Source of the DNA: Hyphomicrobiales bacterium
Lineage (GTDB): Bacteria; Pseudomonadota; Alphaproteobacteria; Rhizobiales; Rhizobiaceae
DNA length: 64,000 bases
Assembly (NCBI GenBank): GCA_900470155.1
Contig: UBZT01000021.1
Coordinates: 1-64,000 of the forward strand
Direction of reading: 5' to 3'
The notes beneath the pieces are model-generated. The model saw only the letters and a program-made list of their open reading frames with translations. It ran no database searches and was not told the origin of the DNA. Shown piece by piece: positions 26,974-36,809 of this stretch; position 1 is the first letter of the stretch; each line of letters opens with the position of its first letter. The translations under genes and the position numbers were made by a program.

Positions 26974-28320
26974 GTGAAAGCAGTCGAGAGTTTAAACACA
27001 CATTCGGATCAGTATGATTACGACGTCATCGTCATCGGAGGAGGTATTGCCGGCTGCACGTCCGCTCGAGAACTGGGCCGGGCTGGTTTGCGAACGCTAA
27101 TTGTCGAGGCGCGCCCGGTCCTCGGCGGCCGACTGCAGACGGGTCAGTACAATGGCCATCAAATGGAATTCGGCGGCACATGGATCCACTGGTGCCAGCC
27201 CCACGTCTGGGCGGAGATGAACCGCTACGGCCTCGGCACCGTCGAAAGCCTGGGAGCAGTACCCGAGACCGCCGCTTGGATGGTGGACGGCCAAGTCCGG
27301 ACCGAAGCGTCGAGCATCTATCTCGAACTCTTCACAGGAGCAATGCAGAAATTCTGCAACGTCGACGGTTTCGACGGTGCAACAGTTTTCCCGCAGGCGC
27401 ACAATCCCTTCGCAACGGACAATTGGAAACAATACGACTCGATGACCTGTCTCGATCGAATCGAGCAGATCGATGCAACCGCAGAAGAAAAGGCGCTGTT
27501 AAACGCTTGGGTTTCGATCTGCTGTCACAACGACCCTTCACTGGCGGGTTTCGTCGATATGCTGAAGTGGTATTCTCTTGGTGACTTCAATGTCGGTCTT
27601 CTCTGGGATCGCTGTGGTCACTACAAGATCAAGGAGGGCACGACGGCTCTAGTCAACCATATGATTGCAGATGGAAAACCCGAGGTCCGGCTGTCTACTG
27701 CGGTTACTGAAGTCCGCCAAGACAAAGATGGGGTCGTGGTGCATGTCAGCACCGGAGAAACGTACCGCGCGAGACACGCCATCTGCTCAGTGCCATTGAA
27801 CACGTTATCAAAGGTGAGTTTTGATCCGCCGCTGATGGAAGCCAAAACTGCCGCCTCCAAGGAAAGACATACCGGTGCGGGCGTCAAGTTCTACTTTACC
27901 ATCGATAAGGATGTCGGAAATTTCCTTGCGTCAGCACCCTACCCTTTTCCTATAAGTATGTTCTGGACGGACTATGTCGATCAGGGGCGCACGACGATGG
28001 TCGCCTTCGCCAGTCCGAGTGACATAGACCTGATGGACCCGGCGAACCTTACCCCTTTGATCAAAAGGTTTATCCCTGATGCGACGGTCATTGACACCGA
28101 AGGTTATGCCTGGGCAGACGACGAGTACATCCAAGGAACGTGGTGCTTTTACCGAAAAGGCCAATTTACGAAAGCCCTCTCTGCCCTTCAGCAGCGGGAA
28201 GGCCTCGTGCACTTCGCAAGCGCAGACAGCGCGAACGGATGGAGAGGCTTCATCGACGGTGCGATCGAGCGCGGCAATCACGTTGCCCGCGCCATTATCC
28301 AGGAAGCAAGCCAATCGTGA
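26974..28320 (+). CDS. FAD-dependent amine oxidase
   Basis: 448 residues of the flavin amine oxidase family. The FAD-binding GGGIAGCTSARELGRAG is at about residues 22-38, with GGRLQTG further on, and the C-terminal FAD/substrate segment reads WRGFIDGAIERGNHVA. It oxidises an amine to an aldehyde with release of ammonia or a smaller amine. The GTG start follows GGAGGAG by 6 bases. The neighbours, aldehyde dehydrogenase genes and a cupin, fit an amine-to-acid route. Substrate not determinable. Confidence 0.82.
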   Translation: MKAVESLNTHSDQYDYDVIVIGGGIAGCTSARELGRAGLRTLIVEARPVLGGRLQTGQYNGHQMEFGGTWIHWCQPHVWAEMNRYGLGTVESLGAVPETAAWMVDGQVRTEASSIYLELFTGAMQKFCNVDGFDGATVFPQAHNPFATDNWKQYDSMTCLDRIEQIDATAEEKALLNAWVSICCHNDPSLAGFVDMLKWYSLGDFNVGLLWDRCGHYKIKEGTTALVNHMIADGKPEVRLSTAVTEVRQDKDGVVVHVSTGETYRARHAICSVPLNTLSKVSFDPPLMEAKTAASKERHTGAGVKFYFTIDKDVGNFLASAPYPFPISMFWTDYVDQGRTTMVAFASPSDIDLMDPANLTPLIKRFIPDATVIDTEGYAWADDEYIQGTWCFYRKGQFTKALSALQQREGLVHFASADSANGWRGFIDGAIERGNHVARAIIQEASQS

Positions 28321-28387
28321 GCAATGGGCCGCGCTTCAACCTTGAGCGGAACCATTCGACATATCGCGACAATGGAGGAGAATTAAC

Positions 28388-28747
28388 ATGACGGTATTTT
28401 CTTACATAAACGGCCATCGCTCTGAAGACGGATGGAACGAGTTTGATCCCACACAAAACGGTGCCCGGAACATAAACGGCAACTTTCATGCAAGTAGCCG
28501 GATTGATTTCGCAAACGAAAAGATGGCCGCAGGTGAATATGTTCAGGCACCAGCTTCGGCGACCATAAGGTGGCCTTTCACTGAACATGCCTTCGTGCTG
28601 GAGGGCAGCGTGACTATCAAGGATCTGGAGACCGGCCATTCAGCGACCTATAACGTCGGTGACGGTTGGGTCATCAAGCAAGGCTCCGAGACTGAATGGA
28701 CGGTGACGAAGAAATTCCGCAAAGCCTTCATCCTTTGTTTCGGCTGA
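28388..28747 (+). CDS. Cupin-fold protein (EutQ/DUF861-like)
   Basis: 119 residues with a single cupin barrel: HAFVLEGSVTIKDLETG followed by YNVGDGWVIKQGSETEWTV. It resembles the small cupins found with amine and ureide catabolism genes (Cupin_3 family). Only one histidine of the classical metal site is evident. It follows the amine oxidase after 67 bases and is probably co-transcribed. Role unknown. Confidence 0.7.
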   Translation: MTVFSYINGHRSEDGWNEFDPTQNGARNINGNFHASSRIDFANEKMAAGEYVQAPASATIRWPFTEHAFVLEGSVTIKDLETGHSATYNVGDGWVIKQGSETEWTVTKKFRKAFILCFG

Positions 28748-28788
28748 GGGTCAGGCTCGGGGCGAGGCGTAGCCGCCTCGTATGAAAT

Positions 28789-28825
28789 CTCAGACCGTTT
28801 CAGCATTTGGCCGAAACGGTCTGAG
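28789..28825. terminator. Bidirectional hairpin between cupin and aldehyde dehydrogenase genes
   Basis: A perfect 13-base stem (CTCAGACCGTTTC paired with GAAACGGTCTGAG) around an 11-base loop lies between two convergent genes. The symmetric position suggests it stops transcription from both sides. Confidence 0.65.
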
Positions 28826-28883
28826 GCTAATTGCGAAATAGTTGATGTCGGTTAAACCGTTAAAGGATTACCAAGCAGCGATC

Positions 28884-30290
28884 TCAGGCAAAGACGACCT
28901 GAATATCGGTGTACTCGGCAAGACCTTCCTCCGAAAACTCGACACCAATCCCGGAAGCTTTGACCCCGCCAAATGGAGCATTGGGCTGAATGGCTCCATG
29001 CTTGTTGATCCAGACCGAGCCGCATTCCAGACGACTTGCAATCGCGCGCGCCGCAGCTTTGTCGGAGGACCACACTGAGCCACCGAGGCCGTTGGGGCTA
29101 TCGTTTGCCATGCGGACAGCCTCTTCAACATCCGAATAGCGAATGATGGGCAAAGCAGGTCCGAATTGCTCCTCATCGACAAGCGGGTCGCCATTGCGCA
29201 GCCCTGATATGATTGTCGGCGGAAAGAACAGCCCTTCACTTGGCTCTCCGCCCATGAGCACTTTTCCGCGTCCTTTTGCATCAGCTACCAGTCTTGCGAC
29301 CTTGTCGAACTGCATGCGGTTCTGGACGGGCCCCAGCATACTTTTTTCATCGAGACCGTTTCCAACCTGGATGTTTTTGGCATAGGCCACCAATGCATCA
29401 CATACGGCGTCATGGATGCTCTCATGCACATAAAGACGCTTCATGGCCGCACATGTCTGGCCGTTGTTGAGGAAAGCTCCCCAGAATAGGCCCTCTGCAA
29501 TTTGTTCAGGATCGGCATCCGGGAGCACGATACCGGCATCGTTGCCACCAAGCTCCAGTGTCAAACGCTTCATGGTGTCCGCAGCAGACTGCATAACCTT
29601 CTGGCCGGTCGCACAGGAGCCAGTAAAAACGATTTTGCGGATATCAGGGTGCGATGACATCGCACCTCCCATGTTGAAAATTTGATCGTCCCCCGTCACC
29701 ACGTTCACGACGCCGGGCGGCAGAACTTCGTTCATGATCTGAACCAGCCTCAAAGTCGACAGCGGCGTACAGGGAGAGGGTTTGATAACGACAGTATTGC
29801 CGGTACGCAGAGCGGGCAACATGTGCCACACCGCTATCATGACAGGAAAATTCCAAGGAGTGATCGAGCCCACGACACCCAGCGGCTTCCGATGCAACTC
29901 AACCTTCCCTTGCTCGTTATCCTGCAATACCTTCTTAGGCAGGGAAAGCCCCGACGTATATCCAGCCCAGGCAACTGCGCCACCCATCTCCCAGCGCGAG
30001 CCCAGTCCATTCAAGGGCTTGCCCTGCTCCAGCGTAATCAGCTCGGCGATTTCGGCCGAATGGGCTTCTATTTTCGCTGTAACCGCTGCACAAGCTGCTT
30101 GCAGCGCCTCATCGCTCTGAGACGACCACGAAACGAAAGCTGTCTTGGCCGCAGACACAGCTGCGTCAAGCGCGTCCTTGCCCATGTTTGGCGCATGGGC
30201 AACGACTTCACCGGTTGCTGGGTTGAGAACCGCAAACTCGGAATCGACCGTAAATTCCTTTCCATCAATGATCGCTGCAAACTTCTTCAT
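28884..30290 (-). CDS. NAD(P)-dependent aldehyde dehydrogenase (copy 1)
   Basis: 468 residues, full length. Catalytic cysteine in NNGQTCAAMKR, general-base glutamate in LELGGNDAG, cofactor motif FTGSCATGQ. The start at MKKFAAIID has GAAGGA upstream; the 46-codon extension ahead is not supported. It is strikingly similar over most of its length to the aldehyde dehydrogenase at 38.5 kb. Probably oxidises the aldehyde made by the amine oxidase or phospho-lyase. The folD-purU-etfAB genes lie upstream on the same strand. Confidence 0.85.
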   Translation of the reverse strand: MKKFAAIIDGKEFTVDSEFAVLNPATGEVVAHAPNMGKDALDAAVSAAKTAFVSWSSQSDEALQAACAAVTAKIEAHSAEIAELITLEQGKPLNGLGSRWEMGGAVAWAGYTSGLSLPKKVLQDNEQGKVELHRKPLGVVGSITPWNFPVMIAVWHMLPALRTGNTVVIKPSPCTPLSTLRLVQIMNEVLPPGVVNVVTGDDQIFNMGGAMSSHPDIRKIVFTGSCATGQKVMQSAADTMKRLTLELGGNDAGIVLPDADPEQIAEGLFWGAFLNNGQTCAAMKRLYVHESIHDAVCDALVAYAKNIQVGNGLDEKSMLGPVQNRMQFDKVARLVADAKGRGKVLMGGEPSEGLFFPPTIISGLRNGDPLVDEEQFGPALPIIRYSDVEEAVRMANDSPNGLGGSVWSSDKAAARAIASRLECGSVWINKHGAIQPNAPFGGVKASGIGVEFSEEGLAEYTDIQVVFA

Positions 30291-30455
30291 GAGATTTTTC
30301 CTTCGATTGGATCGCATTCGCCCCTCCCTCTCCATTATGGTCTTTGGAAGAATCTTGTATTTTGATCCCCGGAACGCCTCCCGACTCAGTGTTGCTGAGC
30401 CAGTCCCTAGGATGCCCGATGGCCACAAAGGCGGCCACCTAAGTCACGCCGGAGT

Positions 30456-31349
30456 CTAGAATTTTGGCGGAACCAAACCCGCAGCCCGGTAAGCGGCAAT
30501 GACAGTATTCGCCATCAGCATTGCAATCGTCATAGGTCCAACTCCTCCAGGGACCGGCGTGATCGCACCAGCATGTTCCGCACATTCGGCAAAAGCCACA
30601 TCCCCCACCAAGCGGGTTTTCCCCTCCGATCCAGGAACCCGGTTGATGCCCACATCGATGACAGTCGCGCTAGGTCTCACCCACTCGGCTTTCACCATTT
30701 CGGGGCGCCCTACAGCTGCAACGAGGATGTCTGCGTTCCGACAAAGTGTCGGCAGATCCTTTGACCGCGAATGGGCTGTCGTAACCGTGGCGTTGGCAGC
30801 CAGCAGTAACGCCGACATGGGTTTCCCAAAGAGATTAGACCTTCCGACCACGACCGCGTTGAGCCCAGAGAGGTCTGGCCCGTGAATACTGCGCACCAGC
30901 ACCATTGCACCAGCAGGTGTACAAGAGATAAGTCCGCCGTCGAGATCACCCGTGGCCACCTTACCGGCATTCACAACATGAAGCCCATCGACATCCTTGT
31001 GCGGCAGGATCGACTGGATGATTTCCTCAGCGTTCAGATGCCTCGGCAAAGGCAACTGAACAAGGACACCGTGGACATCTGTGTCCCGGTTTAAAGCCGC
31101 GACGAGGCTGGACAGCTCATCCCGGGTGGTCTCTTCCGGCAAAGTGTGCTGGATTGAATTGAAGCCGCACTCACTTGCCATTCGCCCCTTCGACGCGACG
31201 TAGGCGTGGCTGGCTGGATCGTCTCCGACTATTACGACCGCCAAGCCAGGCTTTACGTTCATTTCGCTCTCGAGCCGAGTGGCTGCAGATTTCACCGCGT
31301 TGATGATCGATGACGAGACGCGCTTCCCGTCGATGATGATCGCTGTCAT
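30456..31349 (-). CDS. folD: Bifunctional methylene-THF dehydrogenase / methenyl-THF cyclohydrolase FolD
   Basis: 297 residues at normal length. It has the FolD signatures VLVQLPLPRHL and DVDGLH, and the NADP-binding VVGRSNLFGKP. It converts 5,10-methylene-THF to 10-formyl-THF in the cytoplasm. It lies 3 bases after purU and downstream of an N-demethylase-like flavoprotein, which suggests a dedicated extra copy for one-carbon units from methyl groups rather than the housekeeping enzyme. Confidence 0.92.
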   Translation of the reverse strand: MTAIIIDGKRVSSSIINAVKSAATRLESEMNVKPGLAVVIVGDDPASHAYVASKGRMASECGFNSIQHTLPEETTRDELSSLVAALNRDTDVHGVLVQLPLPRHLNAEEIIQSILPHKDVDGLHVVNAGKVATGDLDGGLISCTPAGAMVLVRSIHGPDLSGLNAVVVGRSNLFGKPMSALLLAANATVTTAHSRSKDLPTLCRNADILVAAVGRPEMVKAEWVRPSATVIDVGINRVPGSEGKTRLVGDVAFAECAEHAGAITPVPGGVGPMTIAMLMANTVIAAYRAAGLVPPKF

Positions 31350-31352
31350 CGT

Positions 31353-32237
31353 TCATCCCATTCTTTCGGATTTGTAAGAGCCCGGACTGGGGGGGAAAAC
31401 GATAGTCTTGTTGCCGTTCAGGAACGTCCGGTGATGGATGTGGGCATGCACGGCACGTGCAAGAACCTGGCTCTCGACGTCACGCCCGATCGATACGTAA
31501 TCATCTGCAGACTGCGCATGAGTGATGCGCGCGACGTCTTGTTCGATGATGGGTCCCTCATCGAGATCGGCTGTGACGTAGTGCGCTGTTGCACCAATAA
31601 GCTTCACGCCTCGCTGGTAAGCCTGTTTGTAGGGATTAGCTCCCTTGAAACTCGGCAGGAACGAATGGTGGATGTTGATGATCTTGCCGGACATCTTCTG
31701 GCACATCTGGTCCGAGAGGATCTGCATGTAACGCGCAAGGACGATCAACTCGGTTCCCGTCTGCTCTACAACCTCCATGATCCGTGCTTCGGCCTGCGGC
31801 TTGTTGGCCTTCGTGACAGGGATGTGGTGGAACGGGATGTCGTGGTTGACGACGACCTTCTGATAATCAAAGTGGTTCGAAATGACACCCACGATGTCGA
31901 TCGGAAGCGCCCCGATCTTCCAACGGTAAAGCAAGTCGTTGAGGCAATGGCCGAAGCGCGACACCATGAGGAGAACCTTCATGCGTTCGTCGCTGTCGTG
32001 GAAGCGATATTGCATCTCGAAGGGCTTTGCCACGGCATCGAAACCGGACTTGATTTCGTCTCCTGACACCCCGTTCTGAGAGTGAAATGTGAGACGCATG
32101 AAGAAGAGGCCAGTTTCGAGGTCATCGAATTGCGACGAGTCGACAATATTGCAGCCGAGCTCAGCAAGGTAACTGGTGATTGCTGCAACAATTCCCCGCT
32201 TTGAATCGCAGGTGATGGTAAGGACGTAGGATTTCAT
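31353..32237 (-). CDS. purU: Formyltetrahydrofolate deformylase PurU
   Basis: 294 residues. An N-terminal ACT domain (VLTITCDSKRGIVAAITSYL) precedes a formyltransferase-like hydrolase domain with NIHHSFLPSFKGANPY and LDEGPIIEQD, containing the catalytic histidine and aspartate. It splits 10-formyl-THF into formate and THF, regenerating the cofactor. Its place between folD and etfA completes a methyl-to-formate route. Confidence 0.93.
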   Translation of the reverse strand: MKSYVLTITCDSKRGIVAAITSYLAELGCNIVDSSQFDDLETGLFFMRLTFHSQNGVSGDEIKSGFDAVAKPFEMQYRFHDSDERMKVLLMVSRFGHCLNDLLYRWKIGALPIDIVGVISNHFDYQKVVVNHDIPFHHIPVTKANKPQAEARIMEVVEQTGTELIVLARYMQILSDQMCQKMSGKIINIHHSFLPSFKGANPYKQAYQRGVKLIGATAHYVTADLDEGPIIEQDVARITHAQSADDYVSIGRDVESQVLARAVHAHIHHRTFLNGNKTIVFPPSPGSYKSERMG

Positions 32238-32287
32238 TGTTCATCTCGAATCTGAAACAGACGACACGATGGCTGTAGTCGGGGCTC

Positions 32288-33220
32288 TCAGAGAACCTTC
32301 TCAAGTTCCGGCAATACCTCGAAGAGATCAGCAACGAGGCCATAGTCGGCAACCTGAAAGATCGGCGCCTCCTCGTCCTTGTTTATTGCAACGATGACCT
32401 TCGAATCCTTCATGCCGGCGAGGTGTTGAATAGCTCCGGAGATACCGCACGCAATGTATAGTTGTGGCGCAACCACCTTCCCCGTCTGGCCGACCTGCAA
32501 GTCATTCGCAGCAAATCCAGCGTCAACTGCGGCACGAGACGCACCGACCGCCGCACCGAGTTTATCCGCAACAGGAAGAATGACTTTCTCGAAATTCTCA
32601 GCAGATCCAAGAGCTCTGCCGCCAGAAATTACGATCTTCGCCGAGGTGAGTTCAGGACGCTCAGAGGAGGAAATTTCGTCGGAGACGAAGGTCGAATTTG
32701 ATGAAAAAAAGGCTGCCGCCGAGACAGACTCGACGGCAGCAGAGGCGCCTTGGGGGGCTGGGAGAAAAGATGCTGTCCGAACGGTTATAACCTTCTTGGC
32801 GTCAGCCGACTGAACCGTCTGGATGGCATTGCCTGCATAGATCGGCCGCTTGAAAGTGTCAGACGATAACACTTCGGTAACTTCCGACACTTGAGCTACA
32901 TCCAGCAGCGCAGCTACGCGCGGCAGCACGTTCTTTCCAACTGATGTGGCGGCTGATACGATGGCATCATAGTGGCCGGCTAGTGAAACGATGATGGCTG
33001 CCAATGGCTCAGCCAGATTCCCTGCAAAGCATCGATCGTCAGCCAGGATTACTTTGGAGACACCGGCGAGCTGGGCAGCCTGTTCAGCCGCTTGGCGAGC
33101 ATCTGTGCCTGCAACAAGCACATGTACGACGGAACCCATTTGGAGCGCAGCGGTCAAAGCCTTGGCAGTTTGTTCGGAAACTGAAGCATTGTCGTGATCT
33201 GCCAGAAGAAGAATGGCCAT
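32288..33220 (-). CDS. etfA: Electron transfer flavoprotein alpha subunit
   Basis: 310 residues. The C-terminal FAD-binding region is intact (SGAIQHLAGMKDSKVIVAIN), as is GRALGSAENF. It carries electrons from a flavin dehydrogenase to ETF-QO. The ATG at 33220 follows GAGGAG. It lies 21 bases after etfB. Because the adjacent gene encodes a dimethylglycine-dehydrogenase-like protein, this ETF is probably its dedicated acceptor. Confidence 0.93.
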   Translation of the reverse strand: MAILLLADHDNASVSEQTAKALTAALQMGSVVHVLVAGTDARQAAEQAAQLAGVSKVILADDRCFAGNLAEPLAAIIVSLAGHYDAIVSAATSVGKNVLPRVAALLDVAQVSEVTEVLSSDTFKRPIYAGNAIQTVQSADAKKVITVRTASFLPAPQGASAAVESVSAAAFFSSNSTFVSDEISSSERPELTSAKIVISGGRALGSAENFEKVILPVADKLGAAVGASRAAVDAGFAANDLQVGQTGKVVAPQLYIACGISGAIQHLAGMKDSKVIVAINKDEEAPIFQVADYGLVADLFEVLPELEKVL

Positions 33221-33241
33221 GTCTTGTCTCCTCAAACGTGC

Positions 33242-33991
33242 TTACAGCACACCGGCTTCGGTCTTGAGCTTTTCTATAAGCTCTGCAACACTTTTGACTT
33301 TGATGCCCGACTTGCGTCCGCCGGGCTCTTCTGTTTTCAAGACTTTCAGGCGTGGTGCGACACTCACGCCGAAATCGGCAGGAGACTTCCTCTCGAGCGG
33401 CTTCTTTTTCGCCTTCATGATATTTGGCAGAGAGGCATACCGAGGCTCGTTCAAACGAAGGTCTGTCGTAATGACAGCAGGAAGCTTGACCTCAATAGTC
33501 TGCAAGCCACCGTCCACCTCGCGCGTCACCCTCGCCAGATCTCCCTTAAGTTCGATCTTCGACGCAAATGTTGCTTGAGCGGATCCGAGCAGAGCTGCCA
33601 GCATCTGGCCCGTCTGATTGCTATCGTCATCGATCGCCTGCTTGCCGACGATTACAAGGCCAGGTCTCTCTGCATCAGTGACAGCCTTCAGAATTTTCGC
33701 GACGGCGAGCGGTTCGACGACTTCGTCTGTTTCTACCAGGATGGCACGATCAGCACCCATCGCGAGAGCTGTACGAAGTGTCTCTTCCGACTTTGTTGGT
33801 CCGACCGACACGACGATGATCTCTACGACGCTACCAGCCTCCTTCAGGCGGACGGCCTCTTCAACTGAGATCTCGTCGAACGGGTTCATCGACATCTTCA
33901 CGTTGGCAAGATCGACGCCAGACCCATCGGCATGGACGCGGATCTTGACGTTGTAATCAACAACGCGCTTTACAGGCACAAGAATTTTCAA
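33242..33991 (-). CDS. etfB: Electron transfer flavoprotein beta subunit
   Basis: 249 residues with the ETF-beta patterns KILVPVKRVVDYNVKIRV and VGKQAIDDDSNQTGQMLA. The start is a TTG codon 7 bases after AAAGGA; no in-frame ATG is nearby. It pairs with EtfA. Confidence 0.93.
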   Translation of the reverse strand: MKILVPVKRVVDYNVKIRVHADGSGVDLANVKMSMNPFDEISVEEAVRLKEAGSVVEIIVVSVGPTKSEETLRTALAMGADRAILVETDEVVEPLAVAKILKAVTDAERPGLVIVGKQAIDDDSNQTGQMLAALLGSAQATFASKIELKGDLARVTREVDGGLQTIEVKLPAVITTDLRLNEPRYASLPNIMKAKKKPLERKSPADFGVSVAPRLKVLKTEEPGGRKSGIKVKSVAELIEKLKTEAGVL

Positions 33992-34062
33992 AAGAGCATC
34001 CTTTCAAGGTACCGGATTGCGTCGGCCACGGAGCCCACGCGAGCCCCGCGGCACCGTCAAAT

Positions 34063-36513
34063 TTACGATAGGACCTTCTTGTTCTCGGGATCGTAGAAAC
34101 CGCGCCTGCTAACAGTGGCGCTGATGGCCTTGCCCTCGACCAAAACCTGGAACTCCGTCGCGTTGACATAGCCGTTGTCGATCGGCCCGTCTTGGAAGTT
34201 GAGCAGGCCGAGAGCAGTCGCCTTGCCAAAGGCGTAGCTGAAGGAGGCGCTGGTGATCTGGCCGACCACTTTACCGTTATGCAGCACCGGCTCCCGCCCG
34301 AACAACAGCGGTTCAGGATCGTTGAGCATTATGGCGTAGAGGAACGGGCCTTTCGCTTCAGACTTGCGCGCGATGTAGGCGTCGCGGCCGATGAAGGGGA
34401 TTTCCTTCTTGGTCTTGCAGAGGAAATCCACTCCGAGCTGATGAGGCGATTCCGTGTAGGCCATATCCGTGCCCCAATGGAGGTAGCCCTTGTCGATACG
34501 AAGGGCGTTCAGAGCATCGGTGCCCAGTGGCTTGATGCCGTACTTCGACTGAAGCGTCATGATCGTCTCGAACACATGCTCGGCGACATCCGGCGACATG
34601 TAGATTTCGTAGCCGAGCTCGCCGCTGTAGGAGAGGCGCTGGATCCACATTTCGGCATATCCGATGCGGATCGTCTTCCCCGAATTGAAGGGGAAAGCCT
34701 CATTGGAGAGATCCGCACCCGACAGTTCCGAGAGCAGCGCGCGGGACTTCGGACCCATGATCGACAGCGCGGCCGACGCAGTGGTCACGTCCCGCACCCT
34801 TACATCCTCGCCGGGACGGATATGGCGCTGCATCCGGTTAAGGTCGCGGCGGCGACGGCCGGTTGAGCTGGTCACGATGAAGCGCTCGGGCGACATGCGC
34901 GCAACGGTCATGTCGCTTTCCACCCCGCCCTGCTCGTTCAGCATGAGGGTGTAGACGAGCCTGCCCGGCGCGATGGCCATGTTGTTAGTGCACAGACGCT
35001 GAAGGAATGCTTCGGCATCCTTGCCTTCGACCTCGGTCTTGCCCATGGGCGAATAGTCGATGATAGCGACAGCCTCGCGCGCGGCCTTCTGCTCGGCGAG
35101 CGAATATTCGAGGTTCTTCGCCTTTCCGAACGAGTATTCAGGCGTCGGCTCGGAACCCACCGGGCCGTACCATGCCGGACGTTCCCAGCCGAGCGCCTCT
35201 CCGAAATAGGCGCCCTGCGCCTTGAGCGCGTGATGCAGCGGCGTTCTGCGGATGTTTCTGGCGGTATGCCGCTGCTGGCCGGGATAATGCAGGGCGTAGG
35301 AAAGCGCTAGAGTTTCCGGCGCCCGCTGCTGCAGGTAGAGATCGCCGGACTGGAAAGCCTCCATACGGGCTGGATCGACAGAACTCAGATCGCGCATCGG
35401 ACGGCCGTTGATGATCCATTCGGCAAGCGCGCGGCCTGCACCGGCGCCGCACTGGATCCCTGTGGAGTTCACACCCGCCAGAATGAAGTAGCCCTTGATA
35501 TGCGGCGCTTCGCCGATGGTTGCGCGGCCGTCATGCGTGAAGCTTTCCGGACCGTTGAAGAAGGTGCGGATACCGACCGTCTGCAGCACCGGAACGCGCT
35601 CCAGCGCTTCCTCCATCACGTCCATGACGTGTTCTTCCACGAAGGGGAGAGAATCGAAGCTGAAGTCTTCCGGAATGCCGTTTTCGCCGTAAGGCACGAC
35701 GATACGGTGACCGAAGCCGACCAGCAGCTTGCCGGCATCCTCCTTGAAATAGGTCGCGTCGTCATAGGAGCGTAGAACGGGGAGGTTCTTTGGCAGATCC
35801 GGGATGGCTTCCGTGACGAGATAGTAATGCGCGCAGGCATGCAGCGGAATCTCCACGCCATTGCGCCGGCCAAGTTCGCGGGCCCACATTCCCGACGTGT
35901 TGACGACGAATTCACAACGAATTTCACCCTTGTCGGTGCGAACGCCCTTCACCTGGCCGCCCTCAATGATGATATCTTCGACCTTAGTGTTTTCGAAGAT
36001 CTTCACGCCTCGACCACGCGCGCCTTTGGCAAGCGCAGTGGTAAGGTCTACGGGGTTGATCGAGCCGTTGCTCGGGATCCAGGTACCACCCACAATGCCG
36101 TCGAGGCTGACGAGCGGATAACGCTCCTGAATTTCGTCGAAGCCGATTTCGTAGGCCTCAATATTGAAAAGTTTGGCGTAGTCGACCTGGCGGCGCAACT
36201 GCTGCATACGGTCGGGATGTCTGGCAACCGTCACGGAACCGGTCTGGCGAAAACCCGTAGTCTGGCCGGTTTCACGTTCGAGTTCTTCGATGATTTCCGT
36301 GCCGTAGGACGCGAATTCGGTAGAGAGCGTGTCGCCGCGAAGGCGGCCGACGAGGCCTGCAGCATGCCATGTCGTGCCGCTCGTCAACTGCTTACGCTCA
36401 AGCAGTACCACATCGGTCCAACCCTCTTTGGCAAGATGATATGCCACCGAGCAGCCATGCACGCCACCACCGATAATGACCACTTGCGCCTGCGTAGGAA
36501 TCTCGTTTGCCAT
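34063..36513 (-). CDS. Dimethylglycine/sarcosine dehydrogenase-like flavoprotein
   Basis: 816 residues. An N-terminal DAO-type FAD domain (GGGVHGC at 15-21; TTWHAAG with His50 at the position that binds FAD covalently in dimethylglycine dehydrogenase) is followed, from about 430, by a GcvT-like folate-binding region (TNNMAIAPGRLVYTLMLNE and LGYEIYMSPD). Such enzymes oxidatively remove N-methyl groups and hand the one-carbon unit to THF. The start at MANEIPT has GAAAGGG upstream. etfB, etfA, purU and folD downstream supply the electron acceptor and one-carbon disposal. The exact substrate is not known. Confidence 0.85.
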   Translation of the reverse strand: MANEIPTQAQVVIIGGGVHGCSVAYHLAKEGWTDVVLLERKQLTSGTTWHAAGLVGRLRGDTLSTEFASYGTEIIEELERETGQTTGFRQTGSVTVARHPDRMQQLRRQVDYAKLFNIEAYEIGFDEIQERYPLVSLDGIVGGTWIPSNGSINPVDLTTALAKGARGRGVKIFENTKVEDIIIEGGQVKGVRTDKGEIRCEFVVNTSGMWARELGRRNGVEIPLHACAHYYLVTEAIPDLPKNLPVLRSYDDATYFKEDAGKLLVGFGHRIVVPYGENGIPEDFSFDSLPFVEEHVMDVMEEALERVPVLQTVGIRTFFNGPESFTHDGRATIGEAPHIKGYFILAGVNSTGIQCGAGAGRALAEWIINGRPMRDLSSVDPARMEAFQSGDLYLQQRAPETLALSYALHYPGQQRHTARNIRRTPLHHALKAQGAYFGEALGWERPAWYGPVGSEPTPEYSFGKAKNLEYSLAEQKAAREAVAIIDYSPMGKTEVEGKDAEAFLQRLCTNNMAIAPGRLVYTLMLNEQGGVESDMTVARMSPERFIVTSSTGRRRRDLNRMQRHIRPGEDVRVRDVTTASAALSIMGPKSRALLSELSGADLSNEAFPFNSGKTIRIGYAEMWIQRLSYSGELGYEIYMSPDVAEHVFETIMTLQSKYGIKPLGTDALNALRIDKGYLHWGTDMAYTESPHQLGVDFLCKTKKEIPFIGRDAYIARKSEAKGPFLYAIMLNDPEPLLFGREPVLHNGKVVGQITSASFSYAFGKATALGLLNFQDGPIDNGYVNATEFQVLVEGKAISATVSRRGFYDPENKKVLS

Positions 36514-36809
36514 AAATTTCCCTTTCTGGAGCAGGGATGACAAGCATCGGCATGGCACGCAGATGCGGCCAATCTAATGTCACCGATAGCTTCCCCTCGT
36601 TGAACCGCGCGCCTTTTTTGTACTCGCCGTTCGTTTATTGACTATGGGTGCGGTTTATGACATGAATTTTAAACCGTGTAAACGCCTGATAAAAAACTTC
36701 GAGAGAGTGTGGGGCTTACACGCTAAGATTTGGAACGACGCCGGTCAGGAGGAGCCACAGCGCACGTCGTCAAGAGAATTAAAGGAAAAAACAATGGGAA
36801 CGAAGATCA
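36514..36809. other. Divergent promoter region between the demethylase-like and kinase genes
   Basis: 296 bases with no clear gene. It holds an inverted repeat, CGGTTTA at 36651-36657 and TAAACCG at 36670-36676 (12-base spacer), and near its end a well-placed ribosome site (AAAGGAAA) before a 19-codon open frame (36794-36853) that overlaps the kinase start in another frame. The repeat is a candidate operator for the TetR gene 1.2 kb downstream. Confidence 0.4.
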
